Below are positions 1 through 12,080 of a stretch of 64,000 nucleotides of DNA, piece after piece. Position 1 is the first letter of the stretch. Every line of letters begins with the position of its first letter. A program made the position numbers and the translations under genes. The notes under the pieces were generated by a model. It worked only from the letters and a program-made list of their open reading frames with translations. It ran no database searches and had not been told where the DNA came from. Source of the DNA: Pisaster brevispinus (taxonomy: Eukaryota > Echinodermata > Asteroidea > Forcipulatida > Asteriidae); contig JAMKCF010000008.1 of NCBI GenBank assembly GCA_023634235.1, positions 22,004,500 to 22,068,499 on the forward strand, in the 5' to 3' direction.

Positions 1-865
1 ATCCAAAGAACTACACTATAGAACCAAAGTAAGTGCAGATATACAATGTACAACAAAAGAATGTGTTTTACCAAAAGTCACATGCAAACAAAGAGGTACA
101 TTGGAAGTCCATGGCCTGATCACATTCCACTTGGGAGTCAGAACTAGTTGGGAAAATATACAAATAAGGTTGCTCTATTTAGTTCAAAAGGTAAGATGTA
201 CTTTGGACTAACTCATTTTGTCCACGGGTAAGTGAAAATAAAAGCAAAATGTAATATGCATTGTGACAAAAACAAACATCCTTGTCATTCAAAAATACAA
301 GATGAAAATGACTGAACTAGTTATTCAATCATTCATTTTAACAGTATTTAATACAGGATTGTTAAGGATTAAAAACATCATTGTTTAGTCTGAAAGCTTA
401 CTAAATATGTAAGAACCATTTTTGTATTGTTTTATATAACTCTGAAATGAAGTCATATTCCACAAAACTGTAACTGAAAACCTAAAATTAGTGACAATAT
501 TATGTTCACATGCTGAAATTTGTGCCTGAAGTTAGTGTTGATTATTATGGCACATCAAGATCAAAACTATATTTACTATGGACTGTGCAAGTCTCACGCA
601 TATACAAACTTTGGGACCTGTTTAATGTGCAAAAGTTTGTTTCTTTTACGCATTAAGGCAATGTACGATGGGCCAAAGCAAGTTGTATGACATGTATGTT
701 GGCCAAATTTTTCCCATCTGGCATATGGTGGAAGGTTTATTTGACCCGGAAAAAAATTCATGGGACTGCTTAATGGGTAATCTGCTTTTACAACCCATTA
801 AAATCATACATTTCATTGAGCACCAGATGCACAGAATTCTGTGGTAAAGAAGTTTCAAAAAATAA
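1..865. other. AT-rich sequence with no recognised gene
   Basis: I see no open frame longer than about 70 codons that looks like protein, no splice-bounded exon and no recognised repeat. The stretch leads into the satellite array. Confidence 0.6.
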
Positions 866-3800
866 GACCAAGACTTATGAACACAAAAATTTCAAAAATT
901 TGGGAACCAAATCTTGAAATTTTGACCATGCTGGCATGGTTTATTTTGTTGGTTCTTCGTACCCAAAACTAAACTTACAAAATTCTGATATATCTCAAAA
1001 TATGCATTGTTTTTCCAGTATGCACCAGATAACTGTCTTCAGGAGCTGTTCTGTATCATTTGGAATCAAAAAATGGCCAAAAACATTTCAAACCGAAATT
1101 TTGAAATTTTGACCATGCCGGTATGGTTGATTTTTGGGTTCTTCGGACCCAAAACTATACTCACAAAATTCCTGAAATATCTCAAACTAAGCATTTTTTC
1201 CAGTCTGCACCAGTAAACTGACTTCAGGAGTCTGTGCTCTATCATTTGAAACCATAAAATTGCAAAAAAAAATTACCAAAAATCTTGATGATTTTTGGGG
1301 TTTTGGGATCCATAACTAAACTCACAAAATTCTCAATATCTGAAAAATTATGCATCATTTTAATATAGTCTGCACCAGTAACTTGTCTTCAGGAGTCCGT
1401 TCTTTATCATTTAAAACCATAAAATTGCCAAACAAAATTTGACCCAAAATCTTGAAACTTTGACCATGCCGGCATGGTCGATTTTTTTGTTTTTCGGACC
1501 CATAACTAAACTCACAAAATTCTCATTATCTGACAAACTATGCATCATTTTTCCAGATTGCACCAGTAAACGGTCTTCAGGAGTCCGTGCTCTATCACTT
1601 GAAACCATAAAATTGCCAAAAGATTTTTGACCCAAAATCTTGAAATTGTGACCATGCCGGCATGGTCGATTTTGTGGTTTTTCGGACCCATAACTAAACT
1701 CACAAAATTCCTGATACATCTCATACTTTGAGTTATTTTTCCAGTCTGCACCAGTAAACTGTCTTCAGGAGTCCGTGATCAATCATTTGAAACAATAAAA
1801 TTGCCAAAAAATTGTCAACCCAAATCTTGAAATTTTGACCATGCCGGCATGGTCGGTTTTTTGGTTTTTCGGACCCATAACTAAACTCACAAAATTCTCA
1901 TTATCTGACAAACTATGCATCATTTTTCCAGATTGCACCAGTAAACGGTCTTCAGGAGTCCGTGCTCTATCACTTGAAACCATAAAATTGCCAAAAGATT
2001 TTTGACCCAAAATCTTGAAATTGTGACCATGCCGGCATGGTCGATTTTTTGGTTTTTCGGACCGATAACTAAACTCACAAAATTCCTGATACATCTCATA
2101 CTTTGAGTTATTTTTCCAGTCTGCACCAGTAAACGGTCTTCAGGAATCAGTGCTCTATCATTTGAAACCATAAAACTGCCAAAAGATTTTTGACCCAAAA
2201 TCTTGAAATTTTGACCATGCCTGCATGGTCGATTTTTTGGTTTTTCAGACCCATAACTAAACTCACAAATTTCTCATCATCTAACAAACTATGCATCATT
2301 TTTATAGTCTGCACCAGTAAACTGTCTTCAGGAGTCTGTGCTCTATCATTTGAAACCATAAAATTGCCAAAAGATTTTTGACCCAAAATCTTGAAATTGT
2401 GACCATGCTGGCATGGTCGATTTTTTGGTTTTTCGGACCCATAACTAAACTCACAAAATTCCTGATACATCTAATACTTTGAGTTATTTTTCCAGTCTGC
2501 ACAGGTAAACTGTCTTCAGGAGTCCGTTCTATATCATTTAAAACCACAAAATTGCCAAAAAATTGTCAACCCAAATTTCGACCATGCCGGCATGGTCGAT
2601 TTTTTGGTTTTTCGGACCCATAACTAACTCACAAATTTCTCAATATCTGACAAACTATGCATCTATTTTATAGTCTGCACCAGTAAACTGTCTTCTGGAG
2701 TCTGTGCTCTATCATTTTAAACCATAAAATTGCCAAACAAAATTTGACCCAAAAACTTGAAATTTTGACCATGCCAGCATGGTCTATTTTTTGGTTTTTC
2801 GGACCCATAACTAAACTCACAAAATTCTCATTATCTGACAAACTATGCATCATTTTTCCAGATTGCACCAGTAAACGGTCTTCAGGAGTCCGTGCTCTAT
2901 CATTTGAAACCATAAAATTGCCAAAAGATTTTTGACCCAAAATCTTGAAATTTTGACCATGCCGGTATGGTCACTTTTTTTGGTTTTTCGGACCCATAAC
3001 TATAAACTTTCAAAATTCCTGATACATCTCATACTATAAATTATTTTTCCAGTCTGAACCAGTAAACTGTCTTCAGAAGTCTGTTCTATATCATTTAAAA
3101 TCATAAAAATTGACCCAAATCTTGAAATTTTGACCATGCAGGCATGGTCGATTTTTCGGACCCATAACTAAACTCACAAAATTCTCGATACATCCCATTC
3201 TATGATTTATTTTTCCAGTCTGCACCAGTAACCTGTCTTCAGGAGTCCGTTCTGTATCATTTGAAACCATGAAATTGCCCAAAGTTTTTTGAACCAAAAT
3301 CTTGAAATTTTGACCATGCCGGCATGGTCGATTTTTTTGTTTTTCGGACGCAAAACTTAACTCACAAAATTCCCGATACATCCCATTCTATGATTTATTT
3401 TTCCAGTCTGCACCAGTAACCTGTCTTCAGGAGTCCGTTCTGTATCATTTGAAACTATAAAATTGCCAAAAAAATTTCGACCCAAATCTAGAAATTTGAA
3501 CCATGCAGGCATGGTCGATTTTTTGGTTTTTCGGACCTATAACTAAACTTACAAAATTGCTGATACATCTCAAACTATGAATTATTTTTACAATCTTGAA
3601 ATTTTGACCATCGCCGGTATTGTCAATATTTTTGTTCTTCGGACCCAAAACTTAACTCACAAAATTCCTGGTTCATCTCATTCCATGAAGTATTTTTCCA
3701 GTCTGCACCAGTAAACTGTCTTCAGGAGTCAATTCTGTATCATTTGAAACCATAAAATTACAAATTGTTGACCCAAAATCTTGAAATTTTGACCAGGCCT

Positions 3801-5570
3801 GCATGGTTGATTTTTTGGTTTTTCGGACCCACAACTAAATTCAAAAATTTTTCATTATCTGACAAACTATGCATCATTTTTCCAGTCTGTACCAGTAAAC
3901 TGTCTTCTGGAGTCCGTGCTCTATCATTTGAAACCATAAAATTGCCAAAAGATTTTTGACCAAAAATCTTGATGCATTTTAGGGTTTTGGGACCCATAAC
4001 TCACAAAATTCTCAATATCTGAAAAATTATGCATCATTTTAATAGTCTGCACCAGTAAATTGTCTTCAGGAGTCTATTCTGTATCATTTAAAACCAGAAA
4101 ATTGCCAAAAAATCTTCAACCCAAATCTTGAAATTTTGACCATGTTGGTATTGTCGATATTTTTGTTCTTCGGACCCAAAACTTAACTCACAAAATTCCC
4201 GATACATCCCATTCTATGATTAATTTTTCCAGTCTGCACCAGTAACCTGTCTTCAGGAGTCCGTTCTGTATCATTTGAAACTATAAAATTGCCAAAGAAA
4301 TTTCAACCCAAACCTAGAAATTTGAACCATGCCGGCATGGTCGATTTTTTGGTTTTTCGGACCCATAACTAAACTCACAAACTTCCTGATACATCTCAAA
4401 CTATGAATTATTTTTACAATCTTGAAATTTTGACCATCGCCGGTATTGTCAATATTTTTGTTCTTCGGACCCAAAACTTAACTCACACAATTCCCGATAC
4501 ATCTCATTCCATGAAGTATTTTTCCAGTCTGCACCAGAAAACTGTCTTCAGGAGTCTATTCTGTATCATTTGAAACGATAAAATTACAAATTGTTGACCC
4601 AAAATCTTGAAATTTTGACCAGGCCGGCATGGTTGATTTTTTGGTTTTTCGGACCCACAACTAAATTCAAAATTTTTTCATTATCTGACAAACTATGCAT
4701 CATTTTTCCAGTCTGTACCAGTAAACTGTCTTCTGGAGTCCGTTCTCTATCATTTGAAACCATAAAATTGCCAAAAGATTTTTGACCAAAAATCTTGATG
4801 ATTTTTAGGGTTTTGGGACCCATAACTAAACTCACAAAATTCCCGATACATCCCATTCTATGATTAATTTTTCCAGTCCGCACCAGTAACCTGTCTTCAG
4901 GAGTCCGTCTGTATCATTTGAAACTATAAAATTGCCAAAGAAATTTCAACCCAAACCTAGAAATTTGAACCATGCCGGCATGGTTGATTTTTTGGTTTTT
5001 CGGACCCATAACTAAACTCACAAAATTCCTGATACATCTCAAACTATGAATTATTTTTACAATCTTGAAATTTTGACCATCGCCGGTATTGTCAATAAAA
5101 ACTTAACTCACACAATTCCCGGTACATCTCATTCCATGAAGTATTTTTCCAGTCTGCACCAGTAAACTGTCTTCAGGAGTCCGTCTGTATCATTTGAAAC
5201 TATAAAATTGGCAAAAAAATTTCGACCCAAATCTAGAAATTTGAACCATGCCGGCATGGTCGATTTTTTGGTTTTTCGGACCCATAACTAAACTCACAAA
5301 ATTCCTGATACATCTCAAAGTATGAGTTATTTTTACAATCTTGAAATTTTGACCATCGCCGGTATTGTCAATATTTTTGTTTTTCGGACCCAAAACTTAA
5401 CTCACACAATTCCCGGTACATCTCATTCCATGAAGTATTTTTCCAGTCTGCACCAGTAAACTGTCTTCAGGAGTCCGTTCTGTATCATTTGAAACCATAA
5501 AATTGCAAAAAAAAATTGGCCCAAATCTTGGAATTTTGACCATGCCGGTAATGTCGATATTTTGTTGTTC
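866..5570. repeat. Satellite-like tandem array, about 187-bp monomer, roughly 28 units
   Basis: Successive copies of the core GACCATGCCGGCATGGTC start near 1462, 1650, 1837 and 2025, giving a period of 187-188 bp. The core is a perfect 18-bp palindrome, intact in six monomers and degenerate in most others. Each monomer also carries a TTTTTGGTTTTTCGGACCCA block, an ACTAAACTCACAAAATT block and a CAGTCTGCACCAGTAAAC block. Neighbouring monomers alternate between two subtypes, giving dimers of about 375 bp between 1.4 and 2.5 kb. Longer higher-order units of about 826 and 919 bp recur near 3445, 4271 and 5190. Three monomers, near 1285, 3970 and 4795, lack the palindrome. Short open frames on both strands here recur with the monomer and are not genes. 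Whether this is a true satellite or an expansion inside a mobile element cannot be settled from the window. Confidence 0.93.
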
Positions 5571-5800
5571 TTCGGACCAGGGTCACAGTGGTGAGAGGTG
5601 AGTGCTTCATGCACACGCCACCCATGCCATCCAAAGTCATACACATTAAATCAATACGCAAGTTGGAACACAGGGCCCTTTCAATTCTCACAAGATTTGG
5701 GGATGCAAAAGCAAAGGCCCTTAGTTCTGGCAACAAGTACTTTCAGGACCCCTTGGAAAGACAACTGAAGTGATATTTGGAATGAGTATAGACACACTAG
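5571..5800 (+). other. Unique fragment after the array with a block shared with 59.95-60.03 kb
   Basis: After the array ends, a 60-codon open frame runs from 5588 to 5773. About 80 bp of it, 5690-5770, recurs on the opposite strand at 59,950-60,030 with only a few differences. It encodes FGDAKAKALSSGNKYFQD in both places. The shared peptide suggests a dispersed coding-derived fragment. I do not recognise the source protein, and no splice sites or start context support a gene here. Confidence 0.4.
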
Positions 5801-5906
5801 TTCATTTGGGGTAAATTGGAGCAAATCCATTAAAGATCAACTTGAACAAAATTAACATTGTTGTTCTGTTGTCACAGAAAGATAAAACAAAAGATTATAT
5901 TTTTAC

Positions 5907-6007
5907 CTGCTTCCTGATTAAGCCAGCCATGAACTTCTTGATGGGTTTGATGAACTGAGCCTCCGATATGAGAGCTGTCTGGACATCTGCTCTGTCATCT
6001 TGACATC
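5907..6007 (-). pseudogene. Exon-like remnant of unrecognised gene (downstream exon)
   Basis: On the minus strand a pyrimidine-rich acceptor ending TTCAG precedes the segment and a donor reading CAG then GTAAAA follows it. Only one frame is open. It encodes 33 residues including DVQTALISEAQFIKPIKKF and ending GLIRKQ. The sequence is amphipathic and protein-like but I do not recognise the family. It lies 1.8 kb downstream of another minus-strand exon remnant at 7772-8040 and could belong to the same gene; that link is inference. It is called a pseudogene exon only because the upstream partner carries a frameshift. Confidence 0.4.
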
Positions 6008-7771
6008 CTGAAGGGGAAAAAGACCTCTTGAAAATATAAATCTTTCTAGCTTCCAACCAACAATCTGGCTGAGCATCAATGTCAACTTTTAAGCTTATTG
6101 CAGACGCGAAGCTGCCAATATTTGCATGTTGCAATCAGGGAGATTTTGTACAAGAATCAAAGAGATATTTGGAATTACATTCAACATAATAGGGACAAAG
6201 TTTTTTAATGATCAGGGAGAATTTCAAAAATGTTCATCACAACATAGAAAGATTGGTTTATTTTCAGGGAACTTCCTGCAGAGTCATGGAGAGTCGACAG
6301 CTTTTAAAGATGCTCAGGAACAGATTTCATGGTGTCACTTTAACACAAATTTGTGCCCTTACAGTGCACTGTAAAATGCTTATTTCTTTTGGCTGAGAGG
6401 AGTGCCATTAGCCCTTTTGAGATATGGCAGTCATTTTACGAGTGTACTGTTTTGTTTGGGTGTAAGCAGACAGATCCATCCAAACCAAATGGTGCCCTAG
6501 TAATGTGTCCACCATATCTCTAAAAAGCTTATGATTTACAATTAGACCAGAGGCCAGAGCGCACAGTAAACTGGTGTGGTCATGCCATGGGCAGTGCTGG
6601 TCTTTCAGCTACAGCGATTGCAGGTTTCCAGTGCATACAAGGAGAAGACCAGGTTGCCCTCAAAACAGTTGGGTCAACAACTTGACACAGCGGAGTGATC
6701 TTTCAGTTGCTGAACTAAAAGGACGCTGGGCTGCGCAGAATTGAAATAAAAAACTATCAACAGAGCTAATTCACAGAAGTGGGCGCCTACAGGCCAGACA
6801 ACAACTCTTGGCAGTGTGATGTGATGAGAGACAAAGGACGAACCCTGTAAACATTCTCTACTGACCCCTTGCACCAATGTCACCTGCAGCTACTGTCGGC
6901 CATGCTCACCATTTTGGGAGTCAAAATGCACGTCCAAATTGTAGTAAGTGTGCCTTAAATGCACACTACACTGTATAAACATACAGGGACTCCCAAAATG
7001 ACACAAGCAAGATGATTATTATGACGTCTGGTGAATTGGGTCAATTTGACTGTCTGTAAAATACCACTAAAACTAAGGGTGACAGAGAGGGCTACGGAAA
7101 AAATAATGAAAGGAGTAACAATGAAAGACAGGGTGACAAATGAGGACTTAAGAATGAAATCAAGAGTGCAGAATATTATTAAGACCATTAAATAAAAGAA
7201 GTGGAGAGGGGCAGGTCACCAAACAAGGAGGTATGACAACAGCTGGACATGCTAAACAACCAAATGGACTCCAGAAACCAAACCTGAAAAAGAGGGGGAT
7301 AAAAACAGAAGATGGAGGGATGAACTAGAAACATGTAAGGGCATCGCATGTCAACAGATGCTCAGGATAGAGTGACATGGAGAATTGGTGAAGAGGCTTT
7401 CCTCCTGCAGTGAAATAGGCTAGAAAGAAAGAAAGAAAGAAAAGAAAACACCACTGCGTAGCTCAAGAGTAGCTAAACATTTTTCTTTTGTTGGTGTGTT
7501 TTTGTTTTGTTGGTGTGTTTTTATTGAAGAAGGGGGGAGGGGAGGGCTGAATTGCTCGCCGTCAAAATGCTGTGATGAAGAAGCCATTTTTTTTATCAAC
7601 CAATATTCTTTAAACTCTGAATTTTGTTTCTGGTAACCAAACAGTTCAAAAACGGTTACACTAATACAAAAGTAACTGTAAGCACACAGACTTAATTGCG
7701 TGGTTGCAGGCCTCCTTTTTAGGAAGGGGTCTTCCACTTTTTAGTAAAGTTCTTTACATTCAAATCTTTAC
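6008..7771. other. No recognised gene; possible intron, one small inverted repeat
   Basis: This lies between two minus-strand exon remnants. An inverted pair, CATTTTGGGAGTC near 6910 and GACTCCCAAAATG near 6990, brackets about 100 bp and could be a small MITE. A GAAA microsatellite sits near 7422-7445. Nothing else is supportable. Confidence 0.5.
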
Positions 7772-8040
7772 CTGCAAGCCTTTAGCTTCTTGGATCACGT
7801 CCACTTTCTGCCACTGTGTCGGCACTACCAACTGCTCCATCTTGAGTACAAACTCAGCAATGCTGGCCTCAACCTTGGCAAAGGCTGCGCTGATCAACGC
7901 CAGAAGGACCTGCCCCTGGGTGTTTGGTGTCTGACCTGTCTCTGCGGGGTCGGTGGTCGGTGGATTCGCAGGAGGGTGCTGTACTTGGTCCGCAGGGCAT
8001 CTACGATGTTGGCCGAGACCAAATCACCCAGGGGGAGGTA
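7772..8040 (-). pseudogene. Exon remnant of unrecognised gene with a frameshift
   Basis: The minus-strand donor is clear: GGCTTGCAG then GTAAAG. Reading toward it, the open frame encodes a helical segment containing ALISAAFAKVEASIAEFV and then PTQWQKVDVIQEAKGLQ. The first part of the segment, GDLVSANIVDALRTKY, is open in a different frame, so a one-base shift lies near 7990 where a Pro/Thr-rich linker begins. No splice acceptor is visible at the upstream edge, where a retroposon tail begins directly. The product is not recognised. A plus-strand reading is also partly open but lacks protein-like composition. Confidence 0.4.
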
Positions 8041-8275
8041 AAGATTAGAATAGATTAGATTAAAACCTTGTTATCCCTCAAAGGAAATTAAAATGGCCTT
8101 GAAAAATAGCAGTTTACATAAGCAATACAGCCGACAAGTAACAAAAGGGACAACAAGTACAAAAAATACTTTTACATATTTAAACGCAAACATATTTTTA
8201 GTACAAGTTTTACATAAAGGATCAGAGTCAGCCACATGACGGCCCATCGCTCCAGCCACTCATCGCACCATTTGA
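8041..8275 (-). mobile_element. Truncated non-LTR retroposon 3' end
   Basis: On the minus strand the sequence runs through TTTCCTTTGAGGGATAACAA into TTTTAATCTAATC and short TAATC-type tail repeats ending at about 8041. A 3' terminus with a short-repeat tail instead of poly(A) is typical of CR1-like elements. The upstream part, near 8270, reads as the end of an open frame. The tail abuts the exon remnant at 7772-8040 exactly where its acceptor should be. The clade is uncertain. Confidence 0.5.
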
Positions 8276-8385
8276 TGAGCTGCCATATTACAGTGTTGAG
8301 ATCCATCTTTGTTAAAAATGAGTACTTCTGTAGTTGGTTTGGAATTTCGCATGTGGTGGAATATCAGTACTTAAATAACAATTGA

Positions 8386-8605
8386 CAAACTACGACAGAA
8401 CCTAAATTCAAAATTTACAGTGGGCCGCTGGCCCGAGACCAGTGATATTTGAGCCGGCCAGTAAACTAATGACCAGACAAGTCCAGTGTGGTCTAGTGTT
8501 TTGAAATTGAACAATAATACCTCATAATGGAGACTTATAAATGTAAAAAGAAAGGTTGACTTTGAGTCGGGTGAATATCTTTCAATTTTCATGAGTATAC
8601 TCACA
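8386..8605 (+). mobile_element. Partial MITE of the GGCTCGAATTT family
   Basis: The diagnostic 5' half is present: a GGCCCGAGACCAGTGAT-like block, then GGCCAGTAAACTAATGACCA, then ACAAGTCC. These match the 5' half of the complete copy at 30,106-30,450. The 3' terminal inverted repeat is not present. Other copies lie near 15,851 and 20,490 (reverse orientation), 41,578, 42,826 and 63,228. Confidence 0.65.
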
Positions 8606-8726
8606 GATACGAATGAGGTAAATCTTTTCTTAGTGCTTCTTTAAATAAAAAGATGTTAAAATTTAACATCTTTCTATTTAATAGTGTATGGTCTTTTCTC
8701 ATTTTGATCTTTTTCTGCACACTGGG

Positions 8727-9065
8727 TAAAGGTGCAGATGTTTGAGATATATTGAGAAATTTGTGAGTTTTATTTTTTGGTCTGAAAAACCAATAAAATC
8801 AACCATGCAGTGTCAAAATTTCATAATTTTGGGGCAATTTTATGGTTTCAAATGATACAGAACAGACTACTGAAGACTTGAGCGGACTGGGTAAATTAGC
8901 AATAGTTTGAGATATATTGAGAAATTTGTGAGTTTTATTTTTTGGTCTGAAAAACCAACAAAATCGACCATGCTGTCATGGTCAAAATTTCAAGATTGGG
9001 TCAAAAATTTGGCGGAATTATGGTTTCAAATGGTACTGAACAGACTACTGGAAAAAGATTACTCA
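8727..9065 (-). repeat. Two dispersed satellite monomers in opposite orientation
   Basis: Two adjacent copies start near 8736 and 8908, about 172 bp apart. Each reads TTTGAGATATATTGAGAAAT, then TTTTTTGGTCTGAAAAACCA, then a degenerate CCATGC core, then a TATGGTTTCAAATG block. These are reverse complements of the array monomer. They may be a seed or an escape from the main array about 3 kb away. Confidence 0.8.
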
Positions 9066-10729
9066 TGGAGACTGGATAAATTAGCCATAGTTAAAATTTT
9101 AATTAGGTCCGAGGCCGATCCATTCTACGCACTCAAGTATGGTAACCTGCAAAAGAGGCATCGAGTCAAAAAGCAACCGGTCCTCTGTCATTCTTCTTTG
9201 ATTTTTTGATATATCTAACTGTATAGAGTTTAGCGTGACCGTGCAAAAACATGACTCATTTAAAATAGAATCGCATCAAAATATTTGCATATTAGAGAAG
9301 ATTTATCTCATTTGAATTATGGGCGAGAGTGTTTCCTCACTCAACAGAATTGAAAGATATTTATCAGACTCAAAAGTTAACATTTGAACTTCAATTTGTA
9401 TATTACCGTAATCTTCGGCATATTAGCTGCCCGGTGTATAAGCCGCAATACCCAGAAATTGTCAAAACAACTGTCAGTTTCAGTGTATAAGCCGCCCAGC
9501 GTATAAGCCGCAGTGGCGACTGCTTACACAGAGGAGCCGTGCGTGTTTGCGGTCCTTTGTGGAGATGTACAGTGACTGGCGGGCGGTACATCAGTCATTG
9601 TACATCGCCACAAAGTACGAGTTGCATTGCAATGAAGTCAAAATCTATTGAAGTTAACACCATCGATCGTTATTGAAATCGTTAATAAGAATGATCTGCA
9701 GTCAAGTGGGCCTATTTCCTTTTTTTAAGTGATTGGCCGGCGCATTACTCCCTGAACTGATGGTCCATCTGGAAACACGCGGGCCACTTCCTAGACCACC
9801 CGACGGGTCTTGGGAGGGTGGGCCGCCCTCCTTAAATTTCAGGCCGCCCTGCCAAAGAATTGGCCGCCCTGCCATAATAATTAACCGCCCTGTCAAAAAT
9901 TGAAAAATCCTGGACGAACGCAACTTCGATCCCAGCTCGGAACATGCACTGATACAAGTTTCCTTCGACACAGACTTTCTTCCGCCAGGCCTCACTCAAA
10001 CGAGTAGCCGTGTTGGGAAGCTTGCTGACACGCAAAACCGCTGCATTGCGATCACCTTAAACCAATCGGCCGGCCGTGACACACACACAGCCAGTTGACA
10101 GCCACGGTGTACAGTACATGAGTGGCATGCATCAATGGAGCCTAAATCGGCACCTGATTGGTCCGCTTTCGCGAAAGGTTATGTTGTAAAATATCCTACA
10201 GTTAAGATTCTACAATAAACACATAAAAAAAAATATTTAGCTAACATTAGAAAGAAGACCAGCTGCAACCATTAAAAATGATGATAAAAAACACAGGAAC
10301 AGGTGAGCCCCTTTAACTAAAAATACGCATATAACTGCAATCATGTGCACGAAACCACTTCCAAGACGAGTGGGAATGACATCATTCATGCTATAATGTA
10401 CACTTTGAGGAATGTAAAATAGAAACAGAAACATTAACTCAATGAAGATCAATCCCTCCACACACATTAAACCAGGAGCATAATTATGAGCAACTAAAAC
10501 AAAGTAAATTATCAGAAGTTAAAACTATGGAATGAAATATATTTTGAGGAATTTTGGTAAACATGCGAGTGTAAACAAAAAAACTACCCAAAATATAATA
10601 AAATATAAATCAGGGGTGAGAGTCAATGCTGACAAAAAAAGTCTGAAACTGGGATCCAGATCTTAGGAGGTACATTGAAAGGGTGGCATTTCCATCTTTT
10701 GGTAACACCTGGAGTTATAGATTCCAACA
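9066..10729. other. No recognised gene; repeated GTATAAGCCGC motifs
   Basis: GTATAAGCCGC occurs three times between 9435 and 9515, the kind of clustered motif found at the ends of some DNA transposons, but I could not find a matching far end. Several CCGCCCTG repeats occur near 9825-9895. A block around 10,080 has short CA repeats. No exon is supportable. Confidence 0.4.
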
Positions 10730-11631
10730 CCGCGTTTACACTAGATCCAGAAAGGTGGATTGAGATCCGGCAATATTTTAACGACCGCAGATCAAGATCC
10801 TGTGTCGCGTTTACACCAGCACTTGATCCGGCTCCGATCCCACTTTTGAGCCAGATGTATATTGGTCACGACGTCAGCGCTCCTCGCTAAGAGCTCAAGG
10901 GTTACATGGCAAAGATCAAAGGTCACAATTACAGCGCGCCACTTCTAGAAATATTATCAATGCGAAGGTAGAATGCAGAAAATACAGTACAGCAAATGAT
11001 ACGGATAACGACCATGCAGGTAGAAATATTTTGTAGATGGAAATTAACAAAATACACCAACAAGGCAAGCTCCGAACCTAACGCTGATGTATAAGGACGC
11101 TGAAACATCAAAACGTTTCACACACGCACAGTCCACACATTCTCAAAAATGCATCCTTGTGGAGCATTCTTTTGTTCTTTCCTTTGTCCCTGCACTTAAC
11201 AGTTTCCCGTAGACTTTGTACACAAATTTCCTTGTGGAGCACCCCGGTCTTAAGAATTTCCATGTGGAGACCTTTTGTTTTCCCTTTTTGGTTTTGTCCT
11301 TGGTCTCCATAAGGTTCCGAATATGAGCCCATGTGCACACAGTACACACACACACAAATATAACCAGCGACGGATTACCCACCAAAGCACAAGCAAAAAG
11401 CGCGCCATTCGTAGCGAAACCAGAAATTACCACATCGAATTGCGGTGTCTGATCCCCTTTTGCGTTTACACTTGTATTTGCCAGATACAACCCTCCTCGA
11501 AAGGTGGATTAAAATTGCCAGATCTTGAACTGGGTCTGATCCTGCTTTTTTGCCTTTACACTAGCCGTTAATCCACACTGCCGGATCAGACCCGGGTCTG
11601 ATCCACCTTTCTGGATCTAGTGTAAACGGGG
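10730..11631. mobile_element. 0.9-kb DNA element with terminal inverted repeats of about 30 bp
   Basis: The left end carries GTTTACACTAGATCCAGAAA then GGTGGAT at about 10,734-10,760. The right end carries ATCCACC then TTTCTGGATCTAGTGTAAAC at 11,601-11,627. These are inverted complements over about 27 bases. Subterminal copies of GTTTACAC and GATCCGG-like words recur inside both ends. No transposase frame is visible, so it is probably non-autonomous. The target-site duplication is not clear. Confidence 0.75.
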
Positions 11632-11944
11632 TCCATGGAGCTTTTGGGAACAGTATCCTCAGTGCTAGAAAATAAGATCAAGGAGGCTGACTCGTTTTTA
11701 TTTAGAGAAAAATACAGCATTTAGTTTAGCAGGCAGACTTAAGAAAGTCTGAAATCAGACAACAGGTTGAACTTTCTCATCCCTGATAAATAGGTCAGGG
11801 AAAGAAATGTCTCACAAAAATTCATTCAAAATTGACGAATTAAAATAAATGACGTTACCTTGAGTAGAGATTATTTGCATTCCTTGAGGTACACTCTAGC
11901 TAGGTACGTCAGTACGTGAAGTTATATACCACAAGGGAAACTGA

Positions 11945-12080
11945 CTGAGTAAATAAACAATTATTTGGGGTTGAACAAAGAAAAATTGATTAGAGCTGGA
12001 TTTTGAACCTGCCACCTCCAGATGAATGTGCTGGCGCTCTACCCTCGTCTACAAACTGAGCTACCTAGCCCCTAATGTTG
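11945..12080 (-). mobile_element. tRNA-derived SINE fragment
   Basis: On the minus strand the sequence starts like a tRNA: GGGCTAGGTAGCTCAGTTTG gives a B-type D arm, followed further on by GGTGGCAGGTTCAAAATCC, a T-arm-like box. The downstream part shares its GAACAAAG and AAATTGA words with the SINEs at 57,966-58,232 and 59,590-59,855. The anticodon region has an insertion, so this is a SINE head and not a functional tRNA gene. Confidence 0.6.

Noticed and set aside
866..5570. Many 60-107 codon frames, and the look of a CRISPR-like array
   Set aside because: The frames recur with the satellite monomer on both strands. The repeat unit is long and continuous, without unique spacers, and the genome is eukaryotic.
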